26,875 bases of DNA from Acidobacteriota bacterium. Its GTDB lineage: Bacteria; Acidobacteriota; Thermoanaerobaculia; Multivoradales; JAHEKO01. This document shows positions 15,542-23,305 of the stretch, piece after piece. Positions within the stretch are counted from its first letter, which is position 1. Each line of letters opens with the position of its first letter. Where the stretch lies: the NCBI GenBank assembly GCA_006227875.1, contig SBFI01000042.1, positions 1 to 26,875 of the forward strand, in the 5' to 3' direction. The position numbers and the translations under genes are program-made. Below the pieces are notes generated by a model that saw only the letters and a program-made list of their open reading frames with translations, did not search any database and was not told where the DNA came from.

Positions 15542-16486
15542 GTGCGCCAGCAGTTGGATATATACAGTGAGTTGGCGGAGCGGGTCGGCGAGGTCCACCT
15601 TCGCCAGCGACTGGTTCTGCAGGTCGAGCATGCCGCGCAGGTATTCGGTCAGGGCAGGACGCTGCTGCACATCGAGAACGTCGAGTGGCTGCCGGTGGCG
15701 ATCTACTGGACCTTGCGCCTGTTCGGGCTCTACGGTCTAGGCCAGGGCAACGCGCGGGCGCTCGAAGTGCACACCAACGAAGTCGCCATCGAAGAGCTGC
15801 CGTCGGCCCTCGACGGGATGCGACTGCTTCACCTCAGCGACCTCCACCTCGACCTCGACCCAGGTCTCACCGACATCATCATCGACCGGGTCCGCGACCT
15901 CGACGTCGACCTCTGCGTGTTCACCGGCGACTACCGGGCCAGCACGAGCGGGCCTTACGAGCCCGCCGTCGCGCAGACTTCCAGGGTCGTAGAGGCGCTG
16001 ACGGCACCCTCCTACGGTGTGCTCGGCAACCACGACTTCATCGAGTTCGTGCCGCCGCTCGAGCAGGCCGGTCTGCGCTTTCTGCTCAACGAGACGGTGG
16101 CCGTCGAGCACAATGGGGCGAGCCTCTACCTCTCCGGCGTCGACGACCCCCATTTCTACAGAGCCGAGTCTCTGGAGAAGGTCGCTGCCCACGTACCGGC
16201 GCGCCAGCCCGCAATCCTGCTCTCTCACTCGCCAGAGATCTATCGGCGGGCGGCGGCCGTTGGCTTCTCTCTGATGCTCAGCGGCCACACTCATGCCGGC
16301 CAGATCTGTCTTCCCGGGGGTGTGCCGATCCTCACCAACGCCCGCTGCTCGCGGCGCCTCATAAAGGGCCCGTGGCGACACGGTGCCCTGCATGGCTACA
16401 CCTCGCCGGGAGTCGGCTGCAGCGGCGTGCCGGTGCGCTTCTTCTGTCCACCGGCGGTAACGGTACACGTGCTGCGCTCGGCCTGA
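15542..16486 (+). CDS. Calcineurin-like metallophosphoesterase (YkuE/YaeI-like)
   Basis: 314 residues from GTG 15542, with GAGGGAG nine bases upstream. All five metallophosphoesterase motifs are visible in order: HLSDLHLD (D100, H102), FTGD (D130), GNHD (161-165), LLSHSPE (227-232, His229) and SGHTHAGQ (247-254, His249 and His251). These build a di-metal phosphoesterase centre. The order and spacing resemble the YkuE/YaeI-type enzymes, some of which act on lipid substrates such as UDP-2,3-diacylglucosamine or phosphatidylglycerol-type lipids. The N-terminal 90 residues have one hydrophobic stretch (about 48-66, WLPVAIYWTLRLFGLYGL), which could place it at the membrane. Substrate unknown. The 155-base spacer to glycogen phosphorylase holds no clear terminator, so the pair may be co-transcribed. 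Confidence 0.85.
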   Translation: MRQQLDIYSELAERVGEVHLRQRLVLQVEHAAQVFGQGRTLLHIENVEWLPVAIYWTLRLFGLYGLGQGNARALEVHTNEVAIEELPSALDGMRLLHLSDLHLDLDPGLTDIIIDRVRDLDVDLCVFTGDYRASTSGPYEPAVAQTSRVVEALTAPSYGVLGNHDFIEFVPPLEQAGLRFLLNETVAVEHNGASLYLSGVDDPHFYRAESLEKVAAHVPARQPAILLSHSPEIYRRAAAVGFSLMLSGHTHAGQICLPGGVPILTNARCSRRLIKGPWRHGALHGYTSPGVGCSGVPVRFFCPPAVTVHVLRSA

Positions 16487-16641
16487 GCACGGCCCGGCGA
16501 CGGCTCGCTCGCTCTCGGCTGAGCACCGGAGTTCCAGCCATCCGCAGACCCGAGTATTCGAAGCGCGTCTCGCGGGTACTGACGGTTCTGAGACTGGCTC
16601 CGGCAGGGTGCCGAGCGCCGCCGCACGCGGAGGACACCAGC

Positions 16642-19182
16642 ATGACCGAGCACACCGAATCCCGTTTCTTTACCGACGAGCCGCGCTTTCGAAGCCACCC
16701 GTTAGATGAAGCGTTCGCACGCCATCTCGAGTACTCACTGGTTCGCGACAAGCACACGGTGGTGCCGCACGACAGCTTCAAAGCGTTGGCGATGGCCATC
16801 CGCGAACGTCTGATCCGTGACTGGCTACGCACCCAGGAGGAGTACCGCCGCAACGGCCTCAAGCGCGTCTACTACCTGTCGATGGAGTTTCTGATGGGCC
16901 GCCTGTTACGGAACATCTTGACCAACCTCGGCAGCTATCAGGAGTGCCGAGTGCTGCTCGAAGATCTCGGCTTCAGCCTCGAGGACCTGCGTGAGCTCGA
17001 GCCCGACATGGGCCTCGGCAACGGCGGCCTCGGCCGCCTCGCGGCCTGCTTTCTCGACTCCATGGCGACCCTGGGTCTGCCGGCCTTCGGGTACGGTATC
17101 CGCTACGAGTTCGGAATCTTCCGCCAGACCATAGTCGGCGGTGAGCAGCGCGAAGAGGCCGACAACTGGCTCCGCGCGGGCAACCCCTGGGAGGTGGTTC
17201 GCCCGGAGCTCTCCTACCGCGTGCGCTTCGGCGGTCGGGTGGTGACCGAGCAATCGAACGACGGGCGCCTCGAGTTCCGGTGGATCGACACCGACGATGT
17301 GCTGGCAGTCGCCCACGACACCCCGGTGCCCGGATACCGTAATGGCGTCGTCAACAATCTCCGCTTGTGGCAGGCGAAAGCGACCCTCGAGCTCGACTTT
17401 CCGGACTTCAACCGGGGTGACTATATGACGGCGGTCGAGTCCAAGAATCAGTCGGAGAACATCTCCAAGGTGCTGTACCCCAACGATGTCTTCCACGAGG
17501 GCAGAGTGCTGCGGCTCAAGCAGGAGTACTTTCTGGTGGCCGCGAGCCTCCAGGACATGCTGCGCCACTTCGAGGAGCAACATGGCCCGGCCTGGGACCT
17601 TCTGGCCGAACGTGTCGCCGTCCAGCTCAACGACACGCACCCCGCGCTCGCGATCCCGGAGCTGATGCGAATCCTGATCGACGACAAGGGCCTCGACTGG
17701 ATACCGGCTTGGGAGATCACCCAAAGCACCTTCGCCTACACCAATCACACCCTGATGCCCGAGGCGCTCGAACGGTGGCCGGTATCTCTGCTCGAGGAGC
17801 TGCTGCCCCGACACCTACAGATCATTTACGAGATCAACCAGCGGTTTCTCGACCAGCTGCGGGACGACGACTCTGCCGACCCGGGGCGTCTCCAACGCGT
17901 CTCGATCATCGGTGCCGAGCCTGACAGAAACGTCCGGATGGCCAACCTCTCGGTCATCGGGAGCCACACCGTCAACGGTGTGTCGGCACTGCACACGGAC
18001 ATCCTGCGTGACACCCTGCTGGCGGACTTCAACCGCATCTTCCCCGACAAGATCATCAACATCACCAACGGCATCACGCCGCGGCGTTGGCTGTTCGATT
18101 CCAACCCCCTGCTCGCCGAGTTGATCATGGATCGGATCGGGCCCGAGGTGGCGACCGATCTCACGCAGCTGACCAAGCTCGAGGACCTGCTGGAGGACGA
18201 AAGCTTCAAACAGGACTGGCGCAACTGCAAGTGGGTGAGCAAGGTCGAGCTGGCGCGTCTCATCGAGCACGAGCAAGGTATAGAGATCGACCCAGAGTCT
18301 CTTTTTTCCGTTCAGATCAAGCGGCTGCACGAGTACAAGCGACAGCTGCTCAACATCCTGCACGTAGTCACCCTATACCGGCGAATCAAGGACAACCCCG
18401 ACGCCGACATCGTGCCACGCACCGTCCTGATTTCGGGCAAGGCGGCGCCGGGCTACGGCATGGCGAAGCTCATCCTGCAGCTGATCAACGGTGTCAGCAG
18501 AGTGGTCAACAATGACACCGATGTGGACGGTCGGCTGCGGCTGGTATTCCTGCCCGACTACTCGGTGTCACTGGCCATGAAGATCATTCCCGCCAGCGAC
18601 CTGTCGGAGCAGATCTCTACCGCCGGCTACGAGGCATCGGGCACCGGCAACATGAAACTCGCCCTCAACGGCGCCTTGACCATCGGTACGCGCGACGGCG
18701 CCACGGTGGAGATGGCGAAGGCCATCGGCGACGAAAACCTCTTCCTTTTCGGTCTCGCCGCCGACGAAGTCGCCCGGCTGAGGGAGAGCTACGACCCGCA
18801 CGCCATCTATAGGGCGAATCCCGAGCTCAGGGGCGTCCTCGACATGATTACCGGCGACGTCTTCTCCCCGGGTAGACCGGGGCTCTTCAAACCCATTTTC
18901 GACGCACTGGTCCATCACGGCGATCCGTTCTTTGTGGTTGCGGACTATGACGCCTACATCGAGGCGCAAGATCGGGCTGGCCGCTGCTTCCAAGAACGCG
19001 ACCGGTGGACTCGGCTGTCGATTATTAACGCGGCCAGGATGGGCCATTTCTCTAGTGATCGCACCGTGGCGGAGTACGCCAGCTGCGTCTGGAACGTCCA
19101 GCCCGTGGAGCAGGCATGCACTGCGCCCACTCCAGATGGAACATGGGACCGCGTAGTCGGCAACGGTCACGCGACGGTGTAA
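16642..19182 (+). CDS. glgP: Glycogen/starch/alpha-glucan phosphorylase (GT35)
   Basis: 846 residues, the standard length for GT35. It starts at ATG 16642 behind GGAGG (16629-16633). The frame is open for almost 1 kb upstream, but that stretch overlaps the phosphoesterase gene and is not coding. Recognisable blocks are KRVYYLSMEFLMGRLLRNIL, MGLGNGGLGRLAACFLDSMA, YGIRYEFGIFRQ, VQLNDTHPALAIPELMR, IINITNGITPRRWL, FSVQIKRLHEYKRQLLN and the pyridoxal-phosphate site EASGTGNMKLALNGALTIGT, with the Schiff-base lysine at residue 672. It cleaves alpha-1,4 glucans with phosphate to glucose-1-phosphate in the cytoplasm, feeding glycolysis or nucleotide-sugar synthesis. It lacks the long N-terminal regulatory extension of eukaryotic enzymes. 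The last 30 residues are an extra, weakly conserved tail. Confidence 0.97.
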   Translation: MTEHTESRFFTDEPRFRSHPLDEAFARHLEYSLVRDKHTVVPHDSFKALAMAIRERLIRDWLRTQEEYRRNGLKRVYYLSMEFLMGRLLRNILTNLGSYQECRVLLEDLGFSLEDLRELEPDMGLGNGGLGRLAACFLDSMATLGLPAFGYGIRYEFGIFRQTIVGGEQREEADNWLRAGNPWEVVRPELSYRVRFGGRVVTEQSNDGRLEFRWIDTDDVLAVAHDTPVPGYRNGVVNNLRLWQAKATLELDFPDFNRGDYMTAVESKNQSENISKVLYPNDVFHEGRVLRLKQEYFLVAASLQDMLRHFEEQHGPAWDLLAERVAVQLNDTHPALAIPELMRILIDDKGLDWIPAWEITQSTFAYTNHTLMPEALERWPVSLLEELLPRHLQIIYEINQRFLDQLRDDDSADPGRLQRVSIIGAEPDRNVRMANLSVIGSHTVNGVSALHTDILRDTLLADFNRIFPDKIINITNGITPRRWLFDSNPLLAELIMDRIGPEVATDLTQLTKLEDLLEDESFKQDWRNCKWVSKVELARLIEHEQGIEIDPESLFSVQIKRLHEYKRQLLNILHVVTLYRRIKDNPDADIVPRTVLISGKAAPGYGMAKLILQLINGVSRVVNNDTDVDGRLRLVFLPDYSVSLAMKIIPASDLSEQISTAGYEASGTGNMKLALNGALTIGTRDGATVEMAKAIGDENLFLFGLAADEVARLRESYDPHAIYRANPELRGVLDMITGDVFSPGRPGLFKPIFDALVHHGDPFFVVADYDAYIEAQDRAGRCFQERDRWTRLSIINAARMGHFSSDRTVAEYASCVWNVQPVEQACTAPTPDGTWDRVVGNGHATV

Positions 19183-19219
19183 GTGGACGAATCTGATCCC
19201 GGTCGGATGATGCCGCTGG

Positions 19220-19723
19220 TCAGTTGACCAACTCCGCTTTCCCCTTCCAGGTCACGACACCCTCTCCGCCGAGCTTACTGGCACTACGGAGAGCGGCGGT
19301 CGCTTGCCGGAGAAGCCCAACTGGGGTGGCCGCCGCCTGGTCGCTTGCAGGCACCACCCGACGTCCGAGAGAAAACGGGGTCACTGAATGGAGACCAACC
19401 TGTAGCTGACGGCCGGCGCGTCGCCCCTCTTCCGACCTCGAATCGCCGATGATCACCGCGTAGCGGTGGGCAGCGATCCGCGCGATGACATCCTCGTCAC
19501 GAAGCCAGGGCCGAAGACGAACGGCGATCTCCGAGGGATCCAGCTCCGAGTTGGTCTCGAAGACCACCAGATCGAACACTCTTCCGGTGCGGCGCGAACG
19601 CGCCAACTCGCGGGAAAGTTCGCTCAATAACTGCAGGAGATTGCCGAAACCGGTCTTGTCATCGACCCTTCGAGTCCGCGCCAGGCGGGCTGCGAGTTCG
19701 ATGACTTCGTCTTCGGGATTCAA
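19220..19723 (-). CDS. Degenerate GGDEF-domain protein (probable non-catalytic diguanylate-cyclase relative)
   Basis: 167 residues if started at TTG 19723, chosen because GGAGG (complement of 19730-19734) lies six bases upstream. Another TTG at 19789 would add 22 residues without such support. DDKTGFGNLLQLL (21-33) aligns with the D-x-[LT]-TG-[LF]-xN opening of GGDEF domains, and DVIARIAAHRYAVII (78-92) aligns with the D-x-x-aR-x-GGDEF-a segment. The signature itself reads A-A-H-R-Y. The first metal-binding Asp (in the family's D-x-D-x-F-K strand) is also missing. The fold is probably kept without cyclase activity, so a binding or scaffolding role is likely. The C terminus overlaps an inverted repeat, TGGTCA (19217-19222) and TGACCA (19225-19230), at the junction with convergent glgP. 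Confidence 0.65.
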   Translation of the reverse strand: MNPEDEVIELAARLARTRRVDDKTGFGNLLQLLSELSRELARSRRTGRVFDLVVFETNSELDPSEIAVRLRPWLRDEDVIARIAAHRYAVIIGDSRSEEGRRAGRQLQVGLHSVTPFSLGRRVVPASDQAAATPVGLLRQATAALRSASKLGGEGVVTWKGKAELVN

Positions 19724-19832
19724 TTCGAGCCTCCAAACTCCAGTACCTGTGGGCCGGGCCTTTGATACCTTCTGGAGCCACAGTCCCAATCGGCCGGTGG
19801 CTCCGGTCTAGTATGCTGGGGGCGGATTTTCG
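19724..19832. promoter_or_regulatory. Divergent spacer between degenerate GGDEF gene and sigma-54 activator gene
   Basis: About 110 bases between two divergent genes, so both promoters probably lie here. A TAGTAT near 19810 is a possible -10 element for the rightward activator gene, but no good -35 box sits 16-18 bases upstream. No sigma-54-type GG-N10-GC pair stands out. If the longer TTG 19789 start of the leftward gene were real, the spacer would shrink to 43 bases. Confidence 0.3.
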
Positions 19833-21305
19833 ATGGGCCACAACGACACCCGAGACATCGATAATGCCGACCGCCACTCCGGAGCGGCGGCAGGCCTGCG
19901 GGCTGCTCTTCGTCGGAGCGAGTCGTGGTTTCGAGCCTTCTTCGAGGATGCGCCCGCCGGCACCCTGATTGCCAGCCCCGACGGTCTACTGTTGTCGGTC
20001 AACCAGCGAATGTCTGCCATCACCGGCGTCGCGGAGGCAGAGCTGGTCGGCAGGAGCCTCGCGGATCTCGCCCATCCCGATGACAACGACGCGGTCGCCG
20101 AGATGATCGCCGCAGTCGGCGAATCCCAACAGGCACCGCGCGCCGCCGAGCATCGCTTTCTCACCGCGGACGGTGGGCACCGCTGGGTCCTCCTCGGTCT
20201 CACCGGCCACGCCGTGGGAGAGCGAGGTCTGGACGCGCTACTCGGCCTCGTCATCGACATCGATGAGCGCAAGCGGGGCGAAGAGGAGCTCCGCGATGCC
20301 TACGAGAAGATCGCCGAGCTCACAAGGCGTCTGGAGAGGGAAAACCAGTACCTTCGTCTCGAGGCCGATCTCGAGTACCACCACGACGAGATCGTCGGCC
20401 GCGGCCCACTGACCACCAAGCTCCTGCGACAGGTCGAACAGGTAGCCGGCACCCGATCAACGGTTTTGCTGCTCGGTGAGACCGGAACCGGTAAGGAGGT
20501 TGTGGCCCGGGCTATCCACAACGTCAGTTCCCGCAGCGACCGGGCGATGGTCAAGATCAATTGCGCCGCGCTGCCGCCGTCCCTGATCGAGCAGGAGCTG
20601 TTCGGTCGCGAAAAGGGCGCATTCACAGGTGCCGACACCCGCCAGGCTGGACGCTTCGAGGTGGCGGACGGCTCGACCCTGTTCCTCGACGAGGTCGGCG
20701 AGATGCCCATCGAGCTCCAACCCAAGCTCTTGCGCGTGCTTCAGGAGCAGGAGTTCGAGAGGATCGGCGGCACCACGACTCTGAGGGTCGATGTGCGGGT
20801 GATCGGAGCCACCAACCGCGACCTCGCGCAACTCGTACGCGAGGGACGGTTCCGCGAGGACCTCTATTACCGGCTCAACGTCTTCCCGATCACCGTGTCA
20901 CCGTTGCGTGAGCGCCGGGAGGACATCCCTCTGCTCGTGCACGCTTTCGTCAAGGAGTTTGCGGCCGAGATGGATCGCAGGATCGACACCATCCCGGCCC
21001 GGGTCATGAAGGCCCTCGAGGGACATTCGTGGCCGGGCAACGTCCGCGAGCTCCGCAACGTCATCGAACGCGCCGTCATCCTGAGTCCGGGCCCACTGCT
21101 CGAGGTCGATATCCCAGAAATGGCCCTGGGCCGCGACGAGGAGCCGACCGCTCTCGACGCCGCCCAGCGGGCGCATATCATCCGCATCCTCGAGCGCACG
21201 GACTGGCGGGTCCGCGGCCGCGGAGGTGCGGCTGAGCTGCTCGAGGTGAAACCCACCACCCTCGAGTCGAAGATGCTTCGCCTCGGCATCTCTCGCCCGC
21301 GCTGA
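19833..21305 (+). CDS. Sigma-54-dependent transcriptional activator with N-terminal PAS domain
   Basis: 490 residues from ATG 19833. Residues about 25-150 form a PAS sensor (SESWFRAFFEDAPAGTLIAS, ending VIDIDERKRGEEEL), then a coiled coil (150-182). The AAA+ domain (187-425) has Walker A GETGTGKE (215-222), the sigma-54-contacting GAFTGA loop (262-267), Walker B STLFLDEVGE (281-290) and arginine fingers in FREDLYYR (340-347), plus SWPGNVRELRNVIERA. A Fis-like helix-turn-helix closes the protein (about 445-487, GAAELLEVKPTTLESKMLRLGI). It should bind an upstream site and open RNA polymerase-sigma-54 complexes. The PAS signal is unknown, and there is no receiver domain. The intergenic DNA directly downstream has a palindrome and a sigma-54-like promoter, so the sigma-factor gene at 21521 is a natural target (inference). 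Confidence 0.94.
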   Translation: MGHNDTRDIDNADRHSGAAAGLRAALRRSESWFRAFFEDAPAGTLIASPDGLLLSVNQRMSAITGVAEAELVGRSLADLAHPDDNDAVAEMIAAVGESQQAPRAAEHRFLTADGGHRWVLLGLTGHAVGERGLDALLGLVIDIDERKRGEEELRDAYEKIAELTRRLERENQYLRLEADLEYHHDEIVGRGPLTTKLLRQVEQVAGTRSTVLLLGETGTGKEVVARAIHNVSSRSDRAMVKINCAALPPSLIEQELFGREKGAFTGADTRQAGRFEVADGSTLFLDEVGEMPIELQPKLLRVLQEQEFERIGGTTTLRVDVRVIGATNRDLAQLVREGRFREDLYYRLNVFPITVSPLRERREDIPLLVHAFVKEFAAEMDRRIDTIPARVMKALEGHSWPGNVRELRNVIERAVILSPGPLLEVDIPEMALGRDEEPTALDAAQRAHIIRILERTDWRVRGRGGAAELLEVKPTTLESKMLRLGISRPR

Positions 21306-21352
21306 CACCCCGGCAGACGGCAAGTCTCCACCCTCCTAAATTTCGTAGTCCC

Positions 21353-21366
21353 CACGATATATCGTG
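21353..21366. promoter_or_regulatory. 14-bp perfect palindrome, possible activator-binding site
   Basis: CACGATATATCGTG is a perfect 14-base palindrome in an AT-rich island of an otherwise GC-rich window. Its centre is about 107 bases upstream of the -24 GG of the sigma-54-like promoter at 21465, the usual distance for enhancer sites of sigma-54 activators. A further half-site, ATCGTG, occurs at 21445-21450. It lies 47 bases after the activator gene's stop, so a terminator stem is possible, but no T-run follows. Confidence 0.45.
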
Positions 21367-21464
21367 TGGTCAAACCCCTAGCGGTTTCTGCTGTGCCCCG
21401 AAGATGAAACCCTAAAGCTTGTAAATAAACAACTTATAGGAAGCATCGTGGATTTCAAGATTCC

Positions 21465-21480
21465 TGGCATAAGTCTCGCT
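21465..21480 (+). promoter_or_regulatory. Candidate sigma-54 (-24/-12) promoter
   Basis: TGGCATAAGTCTCGCT matches the sigma-54 consensus TGGCACG-N4-TTGC[AT] at the key positions: TGGCA at -24 and GCT at -12, with GG and GC separated by exactly 10 bases. Mismatches are at the second half of the -24 element and one T of the -12 element. It lies 41 bases upstream of the start codon of the sigma-factor gene and just after a sigma-54 activator gene. Confidence 0.5.
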
Positions 21481-21520
21481 ATAGACGCCTCCCGACAGCC
21501 AATTCAAGGAGATGCGATCG

Positions 21521-22207
21521 ATGATTTGCGAGACCCAGACCACGATGACCGCCGGACCGGATCAAGAGGTCCATTCCCCTGCACCGAGCTCGGAGTCCGA
21601 CGGCCTGCATCAATCGAGCTCGACCGAGGACGCCGGAAAGAGCCGGAAGTCCGAGCTGTCCGATGCCGCCGGGCAATCTTTGTTGGAGCGCTTCGTCGTC
21701 GGCGATCAGAATGCTCTCGACCGGCTGCTCGCAGCCTACACCCCCATGATCTTCGCGGTCTTCATGCGCCGGTACGGTCTGACGCAAGAGGACGCCGACG
21801 ATCTCTTTCAAGAAGTACTCCTCCAACTGGTCATGAAGGCGGACACGATTCGCAATGTCCGGCCCTGGCTTCTGGGTACAGCATTCAACCAGGCGCGAAA
21901 GCGCGTCCGGGGGCTGATCCGCGACCGCAAGCTGGCCGAACGATACGTCGAGGACGAGGTAGTAGAACCGACGGATGACGGAGACACAAAAGATCTCGTC
22001 GCTCGCGGCCTCGCGTTTGCTGCCCCGGCCGACCAGGAGCTGTTGCGGCTCATCTACTTCGACGACCTCAGCTACAAAGAGGTGGCCGACAGGCTCGATC
22101 GACCCATCGGCTCCATCGGACCCATGCGCGGCCGAGCGTTGGCACGGCTCAAGACCACCATCGACGAGCTCGAAGGCCACACCTTGAGGGCGGTGCCCGC
22201 CTGTTGA
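21521..22207 (+). CDS. ECF-like sigma-70 family RNA polymerase sigma factor
   Basis: 228 residues from ATG 21521, nine bases after AAGGAG (21506-21511). The in-frame ATG at 21512 is too close to that site to be used. The first 50 residues are Ser/Glu/Asp-rich and probably disordered. Region 2 spans about 51-130 (LLERFVVGDQNALDRLLAAY, YGLTQEDADDLFQEVLLQLV, VRPWLLGTAFNQARKRVR). Region 4 spans about 165-212 (LLRLIYFDDLSYKEVADRL, then PIGSIGPMRGRALARLK). There is no region 3, so it is ECF-type; the GPMRGRAL recognition helix resembles the [ST]xGPTRGRALARL variant of some ECF groups. No membrane anti-sigma factor gene is adjacent. The nearby ATPase-fold protein (23306) is a possible but unproven partner. 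Its transcription is probably sigma-54 dependent, which would make a sigma cascade. Confidence 0.88.
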   Translation: MICETQTTMTAGPDQEVHSPAPSSESDGLHQSSSTEDAGKSRKSELSDAAGQSLLERFVVGDQNALDRLLAAYTPMIFAVFMRRYGLTQEDADDLFQEVLLQLVMKADTIRNVRPWLLGTAFNQARKRVRGLIRDRKLAERYVEDEVVEPTDDGDTKDLVARGLAFAAPADQELLRLIYFDDLSYKEVADRLDRPIGSIGPMRGRALARLKTTIDELEGHTLRAVPAC

Positions 22208-22273
22208 TGCCGCTCGAGAGGGCTTTGATTCCACACTGCGACGGCGGCAGCTCGGTTACGATTCGGTAAGCGT

Positions 22274-23281
22274 ATGATGGATCAGCCGACAGGACCCCTC
22301 AGGCTCGAACCGGTCTTCCTACCCAAGATCTGGGCGGCCGAAGACCTGCCGCCCGAGCTGAATAGAGCGCTGCACGTGCCTTCGGGCACGGGTGAGGTGT
22401 GGCTCGCAAGCGATCGTCACCACCCCACCCCGGTTGCCGAAGGCGAGCTGGCGGGAATCGGCCTCGACGAGCTGATGGATCGCTGGCCCCGCTGGCTGGC
22501 CGGCGGCGATAGACCGGTCGGCTTTCCGCTGTTGTTCAAAGTCCTTTCCATCGGCCAGTGGCTGAGCGTCCAGGTCCACCCCGATGACCAGTCGGCCGCC
22601 CGTCTCGAGGGCGAGCCCTGGGGCAAGAGCGAGGCCTGGCACATACTCGCCGCGGAGCAGGACTCGCATATCATCCACGGCCTCGAGCCCGGAATCGGCC
22701 GTGACGGGCTGGCGCAGGCGCTTGCCGACGGTCGCATCGGCGACATCCTGGCCCGCGTCCCGGCCGCTGCCGGAGACACCTTTCACCTGACTGCGGGCAC
22801 GGTTCATGCGCCGGGGCCGGGGCTGACCATTTTGGAGATCCAACAGAGCTCCGACCTCACCTACCGTTTCTACGACTGGGACCGCCCGGGGCTCGACGGC
22901 GCCATGCGCGAGCTGCACATCGACAAGGCCATGGAGGTGATGCGCGACTCGGGGCCGGCCGCCCCGACCCGGAGCACGCTGCTGACCAACGACAACCCGG
23001 GCGTCGAGCTGCTCGTCGAGGACCCCCATTTCTACCTGCTGCGCATCGAGATCACAGGGTCGTATACGCCGCCAATCATGCAATCGGGTCCGCGGCTGCT
23101 CTTTGTCTTGGCTGGCGGCGGTCGACTCATGACACCAGGCTGTGTGCCGCTGACCGTGACATGCGGCCAGACCTGGCTGATACCTGCTGGGCTGCCGGAG
23201 TGGAGTCTCGACAGCGACGCAACCGGTACCGTCTTCTTCGAAGCCGGCTGCGGGCCTGCCTGGAGGGGTGACGGTGCTTGA
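22274..23281 (+). CDS. manA: Mannose-6-phosphate isomerase, class I (ManA)
   Basis: 335 residues, compact like the bacterial short ManA proteins. Zinc-site motifs are LSVQVHPDD (97-105; Gln100, His102), GKSEAWHIL (117-125; Glu120) and HLTAGTVHAPGPGLTILEIQ (171-190; His178). The substrate-facing block QSSDLTYRFYDWDR (191-204) follows. It interconverts mannose-6-phosphate and fructose-6-phosphate in the cytoplasm, the entry step to GDP-mannose for glycans, which links it to the polysaccharide locus. Two adjacent ATGs (22274, 22277) could serve as start; the ribosome binding site is weak (GGTAAG at 22265-22270). It follows the sigma-factor gene by 66 bases without an obvious terminator and could be its first target or simply co-transcribed. 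Confidence 0.93.
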   Translation: MMDQPTGPLRLEPVFLPKIWAAEDLPPELNRALHVPSGTGEVWLASDRHHPTPVAEGELAGIGLDELMDRWPRWLAGGDRPVGFPLLFKVLSIGQWLSVQVHPDDQSAARLEGEPWGKSEAWHILAAEQDSHIIHGLEPGIGRDGLAQALADGRIGDILARVPAAAGDTFHLTAGTVHAPGPGLTILEIQQSSDLTYRFYDWDRPGLDGAMRELHIDKAMEVMRDSGPAAPTRSTLLTNDNPGVELLVEDPHFYLLRIEITGSYTPPIMQSGPRLLFVLAGGGRLMTPGCVPLTVTCGQTWLIPAGLPEWSLDSDATGTVFFEAGCGPAWRGDGA

Positions 23282-23305
23282 TCGGCGGCAGTCCCCGGAG
23301 ATGCA

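Noticed and set aside
15685..16641. Open frame of about 320 codons fused upstream of glycogen phosphorylase
   Set aside because: It lies over the phosphoesterase gene in another frame, is Arg/Pro-rich as expected of GC-rich shadows, and phosphorylase has a clear start at 16642.
19217..19230. Inverted repeat at the glgP/GGDEF-like convergent junction as terminator
   Set aside because: The stem is six bases with a two-base loop and no T-run; it also overlaps the last codons of the leftward gene.
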